Assembly (NCBI GenBank): GCA_030295235.1
Contig: AP026151.1
Span: 62,001-126,000, forward strand
Length of the DNA stretch: 64,000 nucleotides
Source of the DNA: Fistulifera solaris
Taxonomy: Eukaryota; Bacillariophyta; Bacillariophyceae; Naviculales; Stauroneidaceae
Direction: 5' to 3'
The notes beneath the pieces are model-generated. The model was not told the origin of the DNA, searched no databases, and worked only from the letters and a program-made list of their open reading frames with translations. The position numbers and the translations under genes were made by a program. Below are positions 1-12,050 of this stretch, in pieces (the first letter of the stretch is position 1; each line of letters opens with the position of its first letter).

Positions 1-3000
1 TATCGTTTCCCCGACAATCCTATCGTACCTTGACGATCCAGCTCGGATTTCCATCCGCGTTTGTGTCTTGTTGCACATTGGACACGTGAATGCGGTCGCC
101 GATATCGTACGGACGCTGCAAAGAATAAAGAGCCAGCCTTCGAACATTTTGCTCATAGCTGGGCCGATAATAAAGGCGAACGCCACTATGTTCGTCGACA
201 TGGCCACAAAGAGTGCTGTTGGGTTTACTCCCAACTGACTCAACACGGCAAACCCCAATATGAAATAAAAGGCAATGTTAATGACGTTCTCAAACGCACG
301 ATCCACTTTTTCACTGTTCTGTACGGCCGCTCGTAACAGTCGCGCTTCTTTGTAGACAACATCCACGCTCTTTTGAATTTGATTTTAATGTTGAAGTAAA
401 GCTGAGTGAACGCTTAAACAGACAAACAGAGTTCTCAAATATTGAATTTACCTTGACGAATTCAAGTAGCGTCAAATTGCCATCTCGATCGGGGCGAACT
501 AGTCGAATTAATTCCTTCAATTGCTTGGTATTGATTTCACCGTCTTCATCGACCGCCGCTAGTGTCATAATGTCAAAACGGAGTGTACTGGAGTCGGGAG
601 ACATAATGTTCAGCTTGTGAAAAACGTTTTGGGAAGCCATGATTGTGCTCTCTCGGGTTGATGTATCGCCCCAAGCAATGCTGAACAAGAAGCGATTGTC
701 CAAGAAACTGAGACTTTGACGGAACTGCAATATGGAGTCAATGGAAATATCTTCAGCAATGCCCATCTCCTTCTCCGGTTCTTCCCAGGCGCCAAGATAT
801 TCGTCGATACGGTTCCGCTCAGCTTGTGTTAACTGTAAAGGATCTTCGCTGTCAATGAGTTGTCCCGAGAATTCATTCAGATCTTCATGCACTGTTTCAT
901 CAGAGCTATGTTTAACCAGGTCGTCATCGGAATTGCTACGAAGTAAGCCATAGTATTGCTCCTCGCTGAATCCATATTTGTTGATGGAAAGACTTTTCAC
1001 GAGCTGTGCGTTGTGATAGGATGCCCGGCGAGCGACATCGCGTGCTACGAAGGCAACCTTTCCCAGTAAAAGTAGTTTCTTCATTAGTTTAGCCAAATCC
1101 TCCGAGTAGTTTCTGTAGATTTTCTTTCCCAACAAAAAGCCCAACCAAACACGTTTGATGGCTACCACCAATCCGACGACCATCATCAGAATTAAAACAC
1201 GTCTGTACAGCGGTTCATCCGGAATACCGCCGCTTGGATTGTGATAAGTGAATAGCGTCAAGTATGACTGCCAATAACCCCAGTGGTTGACAAACTCTGA
1301 ATCGCCTTGCAGCAAACCAAAATCTAGTGACGCCCATGTGAACATGAGAAAGGGCCATCCACGTGACTGAATCACAAATAAGGTGAACATTTGTCCAAAT
1401 ACATTGACAAACGTCCGATTACTGACACAGAAGAAATCAATGATAATGACTTGTAGCATTTTTGCCATGCTGAATGTTATGACGTGCCGCACACAAAGAA
1501 AAAAGAATCCACCAACTAGCTGATGCTTGGTTTGCGGCAAATTCTTCTCCATCCTCATTGATCAAGACGGTCGTATTTGTTTCGAAATCAAAAATCAGTT
1601 TCGTGGAGCTATTGATACGTCCCGTTGGTGGATTGTCGGCCCAATAAAATAATATAGCAGCAATGGTAATCGCTGGAGCGATCCAGAGTGCCACAGCGTA
1701 CAAATAACCCCGGAAGACTGACCAACGTTGTCGGGTGAATGCCCTTGCATCGCTGATAAGTCCCTGCCTCACTTGCGCCTGGAGAGAACGTCGCCGTCTA
1801 CGCATTTTGTTCCACCGACTCTGACGGAGACTCCCATTTTGCCTTGCCGATGGTGTTTTCTCATCCTCGCATTGGACAGCTATTTTCACCTTTCCTTCTT
1901 CCATTTCCGTGATAGGTGTATTCGCGCCAACGCTTGGCGTCGTCGCTTCCTCTGGATGCACGCCATGATCTTCATCGTCTTTACTATGTGTTCGGCCACT
2001 CGCTTTAATAGTCGTTGCTGTTTGTACTGTTTGTTTTAGAGCATTCCAGTTCTTCTGCGCCGAGACCTTTGCTGCAACGAGTTCGGCCGCTGTTTTCCCA
2101 CAATACACGGCATTGGCCGTTGCATCAAACACAGGATTAGTCGCAATAGGCGGATGTTCTTTTTCGTTCTCGTTGTCGCTGTCACTTGACATGTAGTTGT
2201 CATCTCCGTCTCGTCCTTCCTGGTGCATGGCGTTCATGGCTTGTGTCAAATCGAAGAGAGTATTGTCCATAGTTTTCGTATGCCGATGCTTATTGGCGTG
2301 AGATGCCGTGCTCATTTGTGGTATACTAATCATGGCTGGTCGTGCCACATTGGCGTTCGTCGCGGTACTTTTTTGTGGCTTGTTCATCATGGCGGGCCGG
2401 GCAATATGGTTCGAGTTGGTCGCCGTACTCTTTTGCGGCTTATTAATAATGGCGGGTCTGCCGAGAGGATTGGATTGCGTTGCAGTACTTTTTTGAGGCT
2501 TGCTGATCACATCTGGTTTGGAAGCGTCTGGCTTGGAAACATTTGTAGTGCTCGAAGTTGCTTTGGAATTCACTGACACGCCTTCAGCGACCGAAATATG
2601 ATCGGGGATATCTTTCCCGGCCAGCGCCCCGTCCCCTTTTTCATCATCATCGTCCTCATCATCGCTCAAAAATACATCGGTATCGGGAACATGCCGCAAA
2701 ATCGTGGAACCACTCCGACTGACATTATCAAAGGATTTCGTGCGTGCCCGTTGCTGCTGCTGCTGTTGTTGTTTCGCCAATCGTCGTTCGACGGCGACAA
2801 GAATTGCGTTTTCCGCTTCACTTTCCATACTACTCGGTCCGGTGACATCCTGCAATGTCACCAACATTGGTTGTAGATTTTTACTGGGTGGTAATAGTTG
2901 TGGCATGGCCAAGGACTCGGGTGCAGGAGCGCCAGCAAATTCATTTTCTTCCATCGAACCCGTAGTGAGCGGACTATAGGCAACACTATTTGTTGAATCA

Positions 3001-3747
3001 GCCACCATTGCCATCCACTTCTCGACGTCTGCATTCGAAAAGGCAGGTCGGCTGGTTTTGTTGGATGTCATAGGAACGGGTGGTCGAGGAGGTGAAAATG
3101 TGGGAGGAGGCAATCGATTGGCAGTTGGAAGACTCGTGGGCGGAGAATTCTGCGTTGGATTACTTTGCGTTGCTAAATCTTTACCGACCTGGTCACTCCA
3201 AGATAATTGTCGATTGGCTGCTTTGGGTTTAGGAAGCATCATTTTGTTGCTCGACAAGTCACTGATAGTGCTTTCTTCCTTCACAGAAGCAAGAGGAGGA
3301 GTGGATGGCGGAGTGGCATCGCGTGGTTGATTTTGTGTCGCGAGATCTTTTCCGAAATGATCACTCCATGAAAGTTGCCGATTCGCAGGCTTCGGTTTCG
3401 AAAGAGAAGGCTTACTCATGCTACTCGCAGCAGGCAACTCGCTTAACGTGTCGTAGACTGGCTGAATCGAAGTAGGCGTCGGAGGATGAAGAGGAGGGGG
3501 GCGAAGAAGGGACAGGAGGAGAATTTTGTGTTTGATCGGATGTTGTGAGACTATTTCCTAGCTGATCACTCCAAGACAGCTGTCTATCTTTCGCTGGTTT
3601 TGGTTTTAACAGGATCGGCGCGCTTGAATTATAGCTCGAAGTCAAATCGCTCGCAGTTTCGTCCTCATTATTTGAATTTGTTTCTTCTTTTTTAGGTTGC
3701 GCGGTCGGCGGCTTTCCGCTATTCGAAAGAGATTCGTCGCTATTCAT
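1..3747 (-). CDS. MscS-like mechanosensitive ion channel with EF hand, partial at left edge
   Basis: The N-terminal ~550 residues are low complexity and hydrophilic, with three copies of a KPKPANRQLSWSD-type repeat (3747-3190) and four KPQKSTATxSN-type repeats (about 2300-2520). Several hydrophobic segments follow (about 1715-1640, 1530-1330, 1200-1120), then an acidic stretch and an EF-hand pair (DEDGEIN and DRDGNLTLLEF, 560-455). An 82-base GT-AG intron (370-451) leads into a pore-type segment (about 300-125) and the MscS beta-domain start RPYDIGDRI (about 118-92). A donor at 28 opens another intron that leaves the window. This order matches eukaryotic MscS homologues with EF hands (MSY1/2 type): tension-gated channels modulated by calcium. 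One-base frame changes lie near A6 1499-1504 and near 121. A third frame change near G6 3496-3501 could instead be a 52-base intron. The start at 3747 is the first Met of the open frame. Confidence 0.85.
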
Positions 3748-4218
3748 TTTAATAATACTCGAAGCTCAATTCAATGTGCATATCTTGAAAGTGTTGGAAG
3801 TGTTATTGGATGCAATCGTTCGAAAGAAGCGACTGTTTATTGTTGTCGTCGTTATTTTTTGCCGTGAGCGGTTTGCGTGGGGCGGAAAAGTGACGTGACG
3901 TTCGCCTCGTGAATCAAGACCGAACAATGCAGTCGTGAAACGCAATACTTTGTATCTATAGTAATTCATTTTCCTAGATCTTCTTGCGTTTAGGTCAAAA
4001 AAAAATAACGTGGACTTGAGTCTCGGTCATTAGATGACATTTATCTAGATTAAAAGCTAACGAAATGGAATGGGAGCTTAGATTTTAAACTAAGTCTTCT
4101 ACAAATTTCTGCCTTGATCAATGGAAAATGCGGCAGAGGCTTGAATAAATTGTTCAAAAGATTCGACGGTCCTTCACGCAGAAGCAACCGTGGTGCTATC
4201 TCAGCGATGCCTTCATGT
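3748..4218. other. Intergenic, upstream of the MscS-like gene
   Basis: This 471-base gap lies between the channel start and the stop of the first fasciclin gene, which share a strand. It must hold the channel promoter and the fasciclin 3' end. Short open frames here (for example 3766-3969) have no recognisable content. I see no repeat or RNA gene. Confidence 0.5.
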
Positions 4219-5360
4219 TTAAGGCAACATGACCTCATCAATTGAATGCAAAATTCCATTGCACGCGGATCCGTTAACGGTCAATATTTTTGGCATATTG
4301 CTTCGAGGGTTGCCAGCTCCCTTCTGGAAGACGGAAGCCCCACGACACACCGTTCTGCTGTCCTTCCCGTTGGCCATCTTCAATCGCTTCTTACACTTCA
4401 ATTCCGTCGAAAGAACTTCACCAGCCACGGCGTGGAAGAGAAGAATGTCCATCAACAATTCCTTGTCGGCCAAGACAGCATCTAGAGTATCACCAAGATT
4501 AGCGAACGCCTCGTTAGTTGGGGCAAACACGGTCCACGAGCCGCTGCTCAGGGCTTCACCGAGTCCAGCTTCAGTGACGGCAGTGCAGAGCGTTGAAAAA
4601 TCCTCTGTGCTGCAAGCAATTTCGGCTGCCAAAGGACGTGAGTGTTTTGTAATTACGAGCATCATCTAGCAATTAGTGTTGTCGTACCGATGGACATGCA
4701 ATCATCCGTAGGTGTGGCAATAGGTGTAGGAGCTGGAACCGGAGCCGGAACCGAAGCAGGAGCAGGAGCCGGAACTGAAACGGGAACAGAAGCTGGAGCT
4801 GAATTGAAAAGCATCACGCCACTAATTTCGTGCAGTACACTATTACATGCCTTGATATCTTTTGTTAAGATTTCCGGCATAGCGTCGCGGCTATTGCCTG
4901 CTCCCTTTTGAAAGATGGAATCGCCACGGCAGACAGTTCTACTGTCGGCACGGTTAGCCATTGTCACCGTTTCTCTGCATTTCAGATCTTTTGAGTAAAC
5001 TTCCCCCTCGACGGCATGAAAGAGCAAGATACTGGTCAACAAATCTTTGTCAGCCAATACAGCATCCAAGGTGTCCCCTAACTTTTCGAAAGCAGCGTTA
5101 TTCGGCGCAAATACAGTCCAAGATCCTTCGCTCAAAGCCTCCGCAAGCCCAGCTTCAGTAACGGCAGTACAAAGAGTCGAGAAATCTTCCGTACTGCAAG
5201 CGATCTCAGCTACAAGTCACAAGACTTGGTTAGGTTTCAAGCCTCGTACATGGGTTCGCAATTAGTTCATCAGAGAACACGTACCGATAGAGGAGCACTG
5301 AGCTCGCGCCGATTCAAGGATAGCGGCGACCAAGACGAGTTTCGAGAAACGTAGGAACAT
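4219..5360 (-). CDS. Secreted protein with two fasciclin (FAS1) domains
   Basis: There are three exons, joining without frame breaks into about 334 residues. Exon 1 (5285-5360) encodes a signal peptide (MFLRFSKLVLVAAIL...ARAQ) ending in CSSI. Exon 2 (4688-5209) encodes FAS1 domain 1 with the hallmark WTVFAPNNAAFEKL and LLFHAVEGEV, then a Pro/Ala/Val linker and CMSI. Exon 3 (4219-4625) encodes FAS1 domain 2 ([14 protein letters not shown], ending HSIDEVMLP). Both introns (75 and 62 bases) interrupt the same codon after a CxSI motif in the same phase, so the second domain arose by exon duplication. FAS1 proteins are extracellular or membrane adhesion proteins; a role in cell-cell or substrate adhesion is inferred. 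No C-terminal anchor is seen, so the product is probably released or wall associated. Confidence 0.88.
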
Positions 5361-5862
5361 GTTAGATGTGTTTGTTTTCGGGCTTGTAAAAGATTCTTTT
5401 TCTTTTATGAAGTAAGGTGATTGCGATGGAAATGCAAAGACGTCGTGTGTTGTGCTTTTTTGTGCCTTGTTTTTTTTTGTGCTCTGATGCACATGACGTA
5501 TTGAGTACTTTAGAGTATCATTCCATAAGAGGTAAGACGTTTTGCAAATATGAAAAAGGTAATTTACAACGCCGGTTGGCAGAAAACATCTATCTAAATT
5601 CGAAATTTGGCGCGACACGAAGTAATTAGCGAAAGGCGAAAGGAGAAAGGAGGGCGAAAGTGTCGTTGGTTGGAGGTTGGAGGTACGTAGTAGAAGTTGT
5701 CGAGAGCCGTTCGGATGTCGCTGTCTACAGGTTAACACGAGTCTCGGAAGTACTATATGCTACAGACGTGGCGTCGTGATTGACAAGCAGTCGTGGAAAA
5801 AACTATGTTGAGCATTTTTTCAGACATCATCAAACTATTACGGTCTAACATGAATTGAAACT

Positions 5863-6603
5863 CTAAGGCAGCATCACTTCGCTAATAACGTGGATATAGC
5901 CGTTGCAAGCCTCAATATCCACGTCTGGGAGCCATTAACGTTAGAGAAAAATTGATTTGAATACTCAGTATTCAAACAATTGACTCACCTACAATCGCCG
6001 GCATGTCGCTACGCGGGTTGCCAGCTCCCTTTGATAGATGGTGTCCCCACGACACACTGTGCGACTATCTTTTTATTGGCCATTTCAACACGTTCCGTGC
6101 ACTTCAAATCCGTCGAAAGGACCTCCCCAGAAACGGCGTGGAAGAGGAGAACATCCGTCAACAAATCTTTGTCTGCCAAGACAGCATCCAAGGTGTCACC
6201 TAGGTTGGCGAACGCCTCATTGGTAGGCGCGAAAACCGTCCATGATCCTTCGCTGAGAGCTTCAGCGAGCCCAGCCTCGGTAACGGCAGTGCAGAGCGTC
6301 GAGAAATCGTCCGTGCTGCAAGCAATCTCGGCTGTAAAATGCAAAGACAAGTTTTAGAGTGAACTATCTCCAAAAGATGTCAACACTCCGGCGTCTTTGG
6401 CGCGAGCGCGGATCGTCGTTCGACCCTGGGCCCGGAATTCACCCAAGACACTGGTCGCTTGGGATGTCAATCCGACGCGTCCCATGACGGCGACACCGTC
6501 TTCTCATCCTTCACCACAAAAACTTACCGATAGAAGAGCACTGAGCACGCACCGATTCAACAAGGGCAGCAGCCAAAATGAGTTTTGAAAAGCGAAAGAA
6601 CAT
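5863..6603 (-). CDS. Secreted protein with one fasciclin (FAS1) domain
   Basis: This is a close paralogue of the neighbouring two-domain gene. Exon 1 (6528-6603) is a signal peptide nearly identical to the neighbour's ([20 protein letters not shown]) ending QCSSI. A 196-base intron precedes exon 2 (5989-6331), which carries [14 protein letters not shown] and [11 protein letters not shown] 64-base intron with a GTGAGT donor leads to exon 3 (5863-5924), ending HVISEVMLP. Exon 2 changes frame at an A run (6070-6074) and again near 6030; after each, the frame matching the paralogue (DSRTVCRG, then [10 protein letters not shown]) resumes. I read these as assembly indels because exons, splice sites and the C terminus are otherwise intact. 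Expected length is about 160 residues. Function is inferred as adhesion, as for the neighbour. Confidence 0.78.
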
Positions 6604-7408
6604 CTTTGATAGTGTATTGAGTGCTTTATGAAGAAGATTCTCGTCTGATCCAGTTTTTATGAAAGAATGATGATGGGTGGCAAAATTTTGGCATCATAAA
6701 AATTATTTGATCTCGTGCTTCTCGCGTGTTCGCAGAAACGATGAATGATGACGAATTACTGACTCAGATCTCGTTTCTGAGACTACTATGATATTTTGTG
6801 TATAGGCTTATTGAGAAATAAGGCCAAAAGGCGTTTCCGCCGCCTAAGTATCTTCGAATTTTGGCGTCTTTTCTTTTCTGCGAGCTGTGAAGTTGGAAGT
6901 GGACAAGACTTTGTTGTGGGTTGGGGGCATTTTCAATATTTACACACGATTGAACATTGAACACGTAAGCCGTGGCGAAGTGCATCATTATTTGGACAAG
7001 CCATCCTGGATCCTGGCTCCTGGATCCTCTAGATCCTGGAAGATTTTTCCTTCGCATCATGTAGACTAGAGACTACCATTGTGGATCTATACGAAGTGCC
7101 AAGGAGTGTATAGTACAAGTTTAGGCTCTTGGCTATCAAGCTAGAGGTATCATCATTCAAGTCTTAGACCTCGGTACCTTCATTTGATTGCTCTTCAAAT
7201 TCATTGAAGACCTTCGCGTTTAGTCTCTAGCGTTTGGGGTTGGAATTCTCGTCGACAATTACTCAAACTCGATTGAAAGAACGTGAGCTAGGCTAAAAAT
7301 AGAGCAAAGCAACAAATTAGAAAAACCAAGTATTATGCACCTGTTGTAGGCGTATGCTTGTACTTTTGCAGATCATGAGAGCGGGTCAGTAAAGTCATGA
7401 ATGAGCGG
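6604..7408. other. Intergenic
   Basis: About 800 bases between two genes on the minus strand, with the fasciclin promoter on the left side. A short cluster of GGATCC/TCCTGG words lies at 7000-7040. I see no gene, RNA or tandem array; an open frame at 6764-7060 has no protein-like features. Confidence 0.5.
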
Positions 7409-10400
7409 CTATTCTCTCTTCTCTGCGCTGCGAACAATCTTTTGGGCAATCTCAACAGCAACCGGCAACAATGACTTTTCTTCGGGAGGAAAATCCAGCT
7501 CGTCTTCAGATTGAGAGTGAAAATTGTCGCAAAAGCTTGGCAAAAGACAATCAGTCGGCTCAACTTCTCGATACTGGGTAAAGTCAGCGTCAGATTCAAC
7601 AACAAGGCTAGACCACGATACATGATCTCCAACCGTCCGGATTCTAAGATGGACTCCATGTGTTGCTCAAAGTGTTCCAGCTCAACAATTGATGGATTGA
7701 GTTTGTCCACGCTAAAGTCTTCTTGCGTTGCCATTGCCAGGCATCCCGCCGCGGCACGCGCACACTCGTACTTCTCGGGATCTTCGTAATCGGCAGCGAG
7801 CGCTAGCCATAAATTCGCATTTTCCTGTAAATGCTCCAACATCTTTTCGTGGGGGACCAGGTTACACAGCGCTTCGGTTGCGGCTCGTTGAACCATTGTA
7901 TGATCCGAGAATTGTGCGTAATGCAATGCAGCCAATCCCTTTTCTGAAACTACTCGATTCTGGGCATCTTGTCCAGAAGAAGCCAAATTTGTCAAGCTCA
8001 ACAAGGCTTCAAACTGTTGTAAATCTTTCGCATGAATGTCCCGAACGAGCGTAAGGAGAGGCTTGATGCTTCCAAGGCGTTGGGCAGCTGTCAACAGCGA
8101 AGGGTTGGTGGTGATCAGTAACTTAGCAATAACATGACGAGCTTTGCGAAGCGTGTTGATTAGCGTGGGTGATGGTTGATCGTTTGTTTTATCGAGAGCG
8201 ATGCACCGAGATAGTACGCCTTGCTGAATTAATAAGCCACGGACTGACGCTTCGTCTGCCATCCGCATCCATGTAGTCACAATTTGTTCCATCGTTGCTT
8301 CTGATGTGAGACTAGATTCGGATAAGCCAACTAGCGCGCGAGGCACTTGGGCCGAGGCACATTTGCGAATGCGTTCACGGCATGCCTCCGGTGTATCTGT
8401 ATCTTTCTGCATTTCTAATAAATCTTTCTCTTCTTCTGTCTTCCCCATTTTCTGTAATTCATCGTACTGCTCCATTGTCACCTCTTTACCTTCGAATGCT
8501 TCTTTGCGCATTTGTACTTGCGTCACACACACCAGCTGGAATAAGTTTGCCATGGCGAATGCGCTTGTTGTGTTCGTCGTATTCACGTTCTTATTGTTCG
8601 AAGCGAGCTGGTCGCAAAGTTGTACTAATCGTTCCAATGCAGGGCGCGATGCACCTGATGACTGAAAACCTGCAGCCAGTTCTTCTTTCATATCCGTGTG
8701 AGCCACTAGGTAAGAGATCATTTCAATGCCACGTTCCATTGTGGCAGTGGTCGGGGAAGCAGCTGTAGTCAAGGCCGTCAACGACTTTTTTCTTGTCGTT
8801 CCCGCTCTTTTCTTCCGCCTTCGTTCTTTCGTCCGGAATGTCTTCTAATAAATCGCACGCAGCCACAAGCAGTCCCATTCGTTCAAAATCTCCCGTTTCC
8901 TTATCACTCAGTCCCAATTTGGCTATGCACGCTGCTGCCCCTCCTTTGATTTCACGATACGGTGATTGCATGAGGATTGTCATCGTTCCTCCGTCGACCC
9001 ACTGCGCGATTTGGCCTCTTGCTGTTTCAATTGTCGATGCGCCACTGAGAACTTCGCTGGCGCAATGCATTGCCGCAACATGTTCTGACCGAATCATTGC
9101 CGGTATTTCTACATCCATCGCTTGCCAGGTGGACAGAGCCCAGGCACTTAGCTCTTTTATATTGACCATCAATATGGCGGCAGTCAATAACGCGTGCTGC
9201 ATGGCGAGATGCAAATCCTGAGTCGAGAAACTGTACGTATCGTCAACCTTTTCGTCTTCGACTACTTCTGTAATGGCTTGATTCTTTGGTGATTCTAGTA
9301 GCGGTGCCAAAATTTGTTGTGTGTTCTCGGTTTCAACCGCTTCCACAGCACGAATCCAGCGACCCACTACTACAATCAATTCTCGACGCAACGGAAATGC
9401 TGCCGGTTCGCAACACTCACGAAACAGCATTTGTCGCAATGGACTGTTCACATTTAGTAATTGACGACTGCGTTCATACGCCCACGCCTGATCACGTGTC
9501 TTGCGCTCCATTTCATGTTTACGATGGACCGCTAACTCTTGGGCGGTCATCGAGCGAGTATCTGGTTGTAAATTGGGAAGTGTTGGATCCGTATGATGAT
9601 CCAAAGATGATCGAATCCAAACATACCGCTCTGTTCCGCATGTCCAAATACTCAGTACATCCAACACCGCACGAACAATCAACTCGTGAGTTTCATCTGA
9701 CTTATTACTTTCCAACGATTCCAGCACGGCACGACAAGACTGTTCCAACAGATCTCGCTGAACATACGAATCCTTCAAAACAACTCGATTCGCTTCATCG
9801 TCCCGATCGACATGCAAACAAATACGTGACCATAACGCCAGACAACTGATCATGACGTCCGTTTGCTGAGCTGCCGCCGCTTCTTGCACACGTGCCTTCA
9901 ACCATTCCTGCGCGTCGGCTTCACGAAAGTGCTTTTGACAGAAGGCGGGATACTGTGCGGCACGACTGAGTACAAGAATGACACCATGACTGTCGTAATC
10001 GAGTTGTCGAAAGACATCGAACGGCAGTTCCATACTGACATGGACCAAATCGTCGTTGAGAAGAGCGAGTAGCTTTTGAAAGAGTACCGTCGCTTCCTTT
10101 TGCGAAGGTCGCTGTTGCAGTTCCTTCATAATCTTTGCCACTGGACTGTTGTTTTGATTCGCATTTTGTGTTTTGTGAATCATCCGTATGGTTTGAAGCA
10201 AATCCTGTGCCTGTTTGTTCGTCGACTCATACTGCAAAAGACGAAGCAAATCTTTCGCTGCATCTTGCAACAAATCGTGTTTCTTGCTGTCATCACTGGA
10301 ATCCTTCTGCTGGTCTTGTGTTGCAGATTGAATTGTAAAGGTCATCCAGAGCGCTTTAGCTCGTCGAAACCACAATTTGCACAAAAGAGACGTCGGCAGA

Positions 10401-10681
10401 TCTGCTTGAGGGTTCTCTTCGGTGATGCGAAATGCTTTCGTGCAATCGTCAATACAATTCTGATACTGCATTACATTAAGACAGCACATGGCTCGATTCG
10501 AAAGCAGAGTAGCTTGGATTGTGAAAGCATCTTTCGGTAAGCCGCCGACACATCGATCGAGTGCGACGAGACCTTGACCGTACGACGCGATGGCCGACGA
10601 CCAATCCTTGCTTTGAAAGTGCGCATTTCCGGTCGTTTTGGCTTGTTCGGCTTGCTCGATGTAACTTTGATCCGACGGCAT
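7409..10681 (-). CDS. UNC-45/CRO1/She4-type myosin chaperone
   Basis: The N terminus (MPSDQSYIEQAEQAKTTGNA) begins a three-unit TPR domain (about residues 5-125). Such domains dock Hsp90 or Hsp70. A long helical armadillo-like region follows, as in UNC-45/CRO1 proteins (for example LVPHEKMLEHLQENANLWLA). The family folds and stabilises myosin motor domains in the cytosol, and a myosin gene lies 8 kb away. I chose ATG 10681 over 10732 because TPR homology starts there and the upstream residues look like untranslated sequence. A one-base frame change lies at T6 8786-8791. A second seems to occur near 7590: below it the acidic frame ending FPPEEKSLLPVAVEIAQKIV...AEKRE with a stop at 7409 looks coding, whereas the alternative, running to 7333, looks random. 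Total about 1090 residues. Confidence 0.8.
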
Positions 10682-12050
10682 GAGTAAGGTGGAGAAGATT
10701 AATACTCGAGAGAATAATAACAGGGATACCAAGCAACTTCTTCGTGACTTTTGTGAAGTCTTCTAAAATGGCGCGAACGAGTGAGTCTTGAGTCTTGACA
10801 ACAAAAATGTCCCGATGACAAATGACCCGACGGACGGGAGTACGGACGAAACTGAAAAAATCATGACGTCATTACATTCCACGTGGACCCATTGACAGAC
10901 GTCCGATCGCGCGAAGTCTTCTTTCTGCACGACTGTGCTGGCATGCGCGAGTACATTTTACGATAGAGTAAAAGAAAGGTACGAGTGACAGGCCTTTTCG
11001 GCAAGATCGAGCCAATCAGAACCTTCGAATGAGCAATGACGCACTTGATTGGGTTCTGGGTGTCAACCAATGACTCTGTAAAAGTGTATAGCTAATTTTT
11101 TCTACTTTCTTTCGATTCTGGATCGCTTTCTGTACATCTCGTAGGAAAGTCTACGAGAAGATCCAAACCCACGCAGAGCCATCCAACGAAATCCTTTTTG
11201 TGACTCTTGCAAGGACGCTCGCTCTTTTTTCGGGGGAGTTTTGTGTGGCCTTCATTTTCTTTTCGGTGGTGCTCCGCACACCCTCGCGCACAAGATCAAA
11301 ATCATGGCGCCGCCGGAATTCCGTTCCACTTTATCACTCTAAAAATGTAAGTACTTTTCTATCTTTTACGCTTTATCAGAGTGAATTTCCTCGTCCACCA
11401 GTACCGTATCGCGTCCGCCGTATCAACCAGCGAGATCACCATGGCGGCTCGGAGGGAAACTGGGGCGGCGTGTTTTCTCGTTTCGTCGAAAGACAGCGTT
11501 TTAACAGTCCTCCAGCCACAACAGTGATGTCCTGTTGAAAAGGAAACTCGCAAATGTTTGTGCAAATCTGCCTCTTGGAGATGTTGCAAAAAGGGCGGGA
11601 ACTCTCGTCGAGCTCGTTTGACTGCTCCACACGATTGAATTGTATGTGCTCTAGAAAGGAAAGACATGCTTTATTTTTGTTGCGGTTGCTGTATTATTGT
11701 ATATTACGTTGCAGAGGAAGCTTTGGGACGCCATGGTGTCTTGATAGGAAGGATCGAGTCAGACAAATTCATTTGGAGACTTTTCTCGTTTGCTTTTGTA
11801 CTGCAAGGCACGTAGGGCTCCGATTGTCATCATTATGAGGATTATCGAGTGTTGGAGAGCGAAGATCGAAAGAATCGTGTTCTATTCCCTCTTCAAAAGC
11901 TATCGGTGGTCGACTTGTTCACTTTGTGAGCGATCTTTTCAATCTTTTACTCACGCTTTTTATTCTTCTCTTTCGACCTACACGATCTTTTATTAACAGA
12001 AACCATTCAATTAACTATTGATATAGATTCCCTACTTTCAAATAATCACC
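10682..12050. promoter_or_regulatory. Divergent intergenic region with probable 5'UTR intron of the acetyltransferase
   Basis: This region separates two divergently transcribed genes, so it holds both promoters. A strong donor (GTAAGTAC at 11347) and a pyrimidine-rich stretch ending in an acceptor near 12000, 50 bases before the acetyltransferase ATG, suggest an intron of about 650 bases in its 5'UTR. A perfect inverted repeat, CTCGTAG-6-CTACGAG, lies at 11138-11157. Short open frames here look non-coding. Confidence 0.4.

Noticed and set aside
5863-6603. Calling the second fasciclin gene a pseudogene
   Set aside because: Signal exon, splice sites, domain core and C terminus are all intact, and both breaks sit at A runs like those in clearly functional neighbours.
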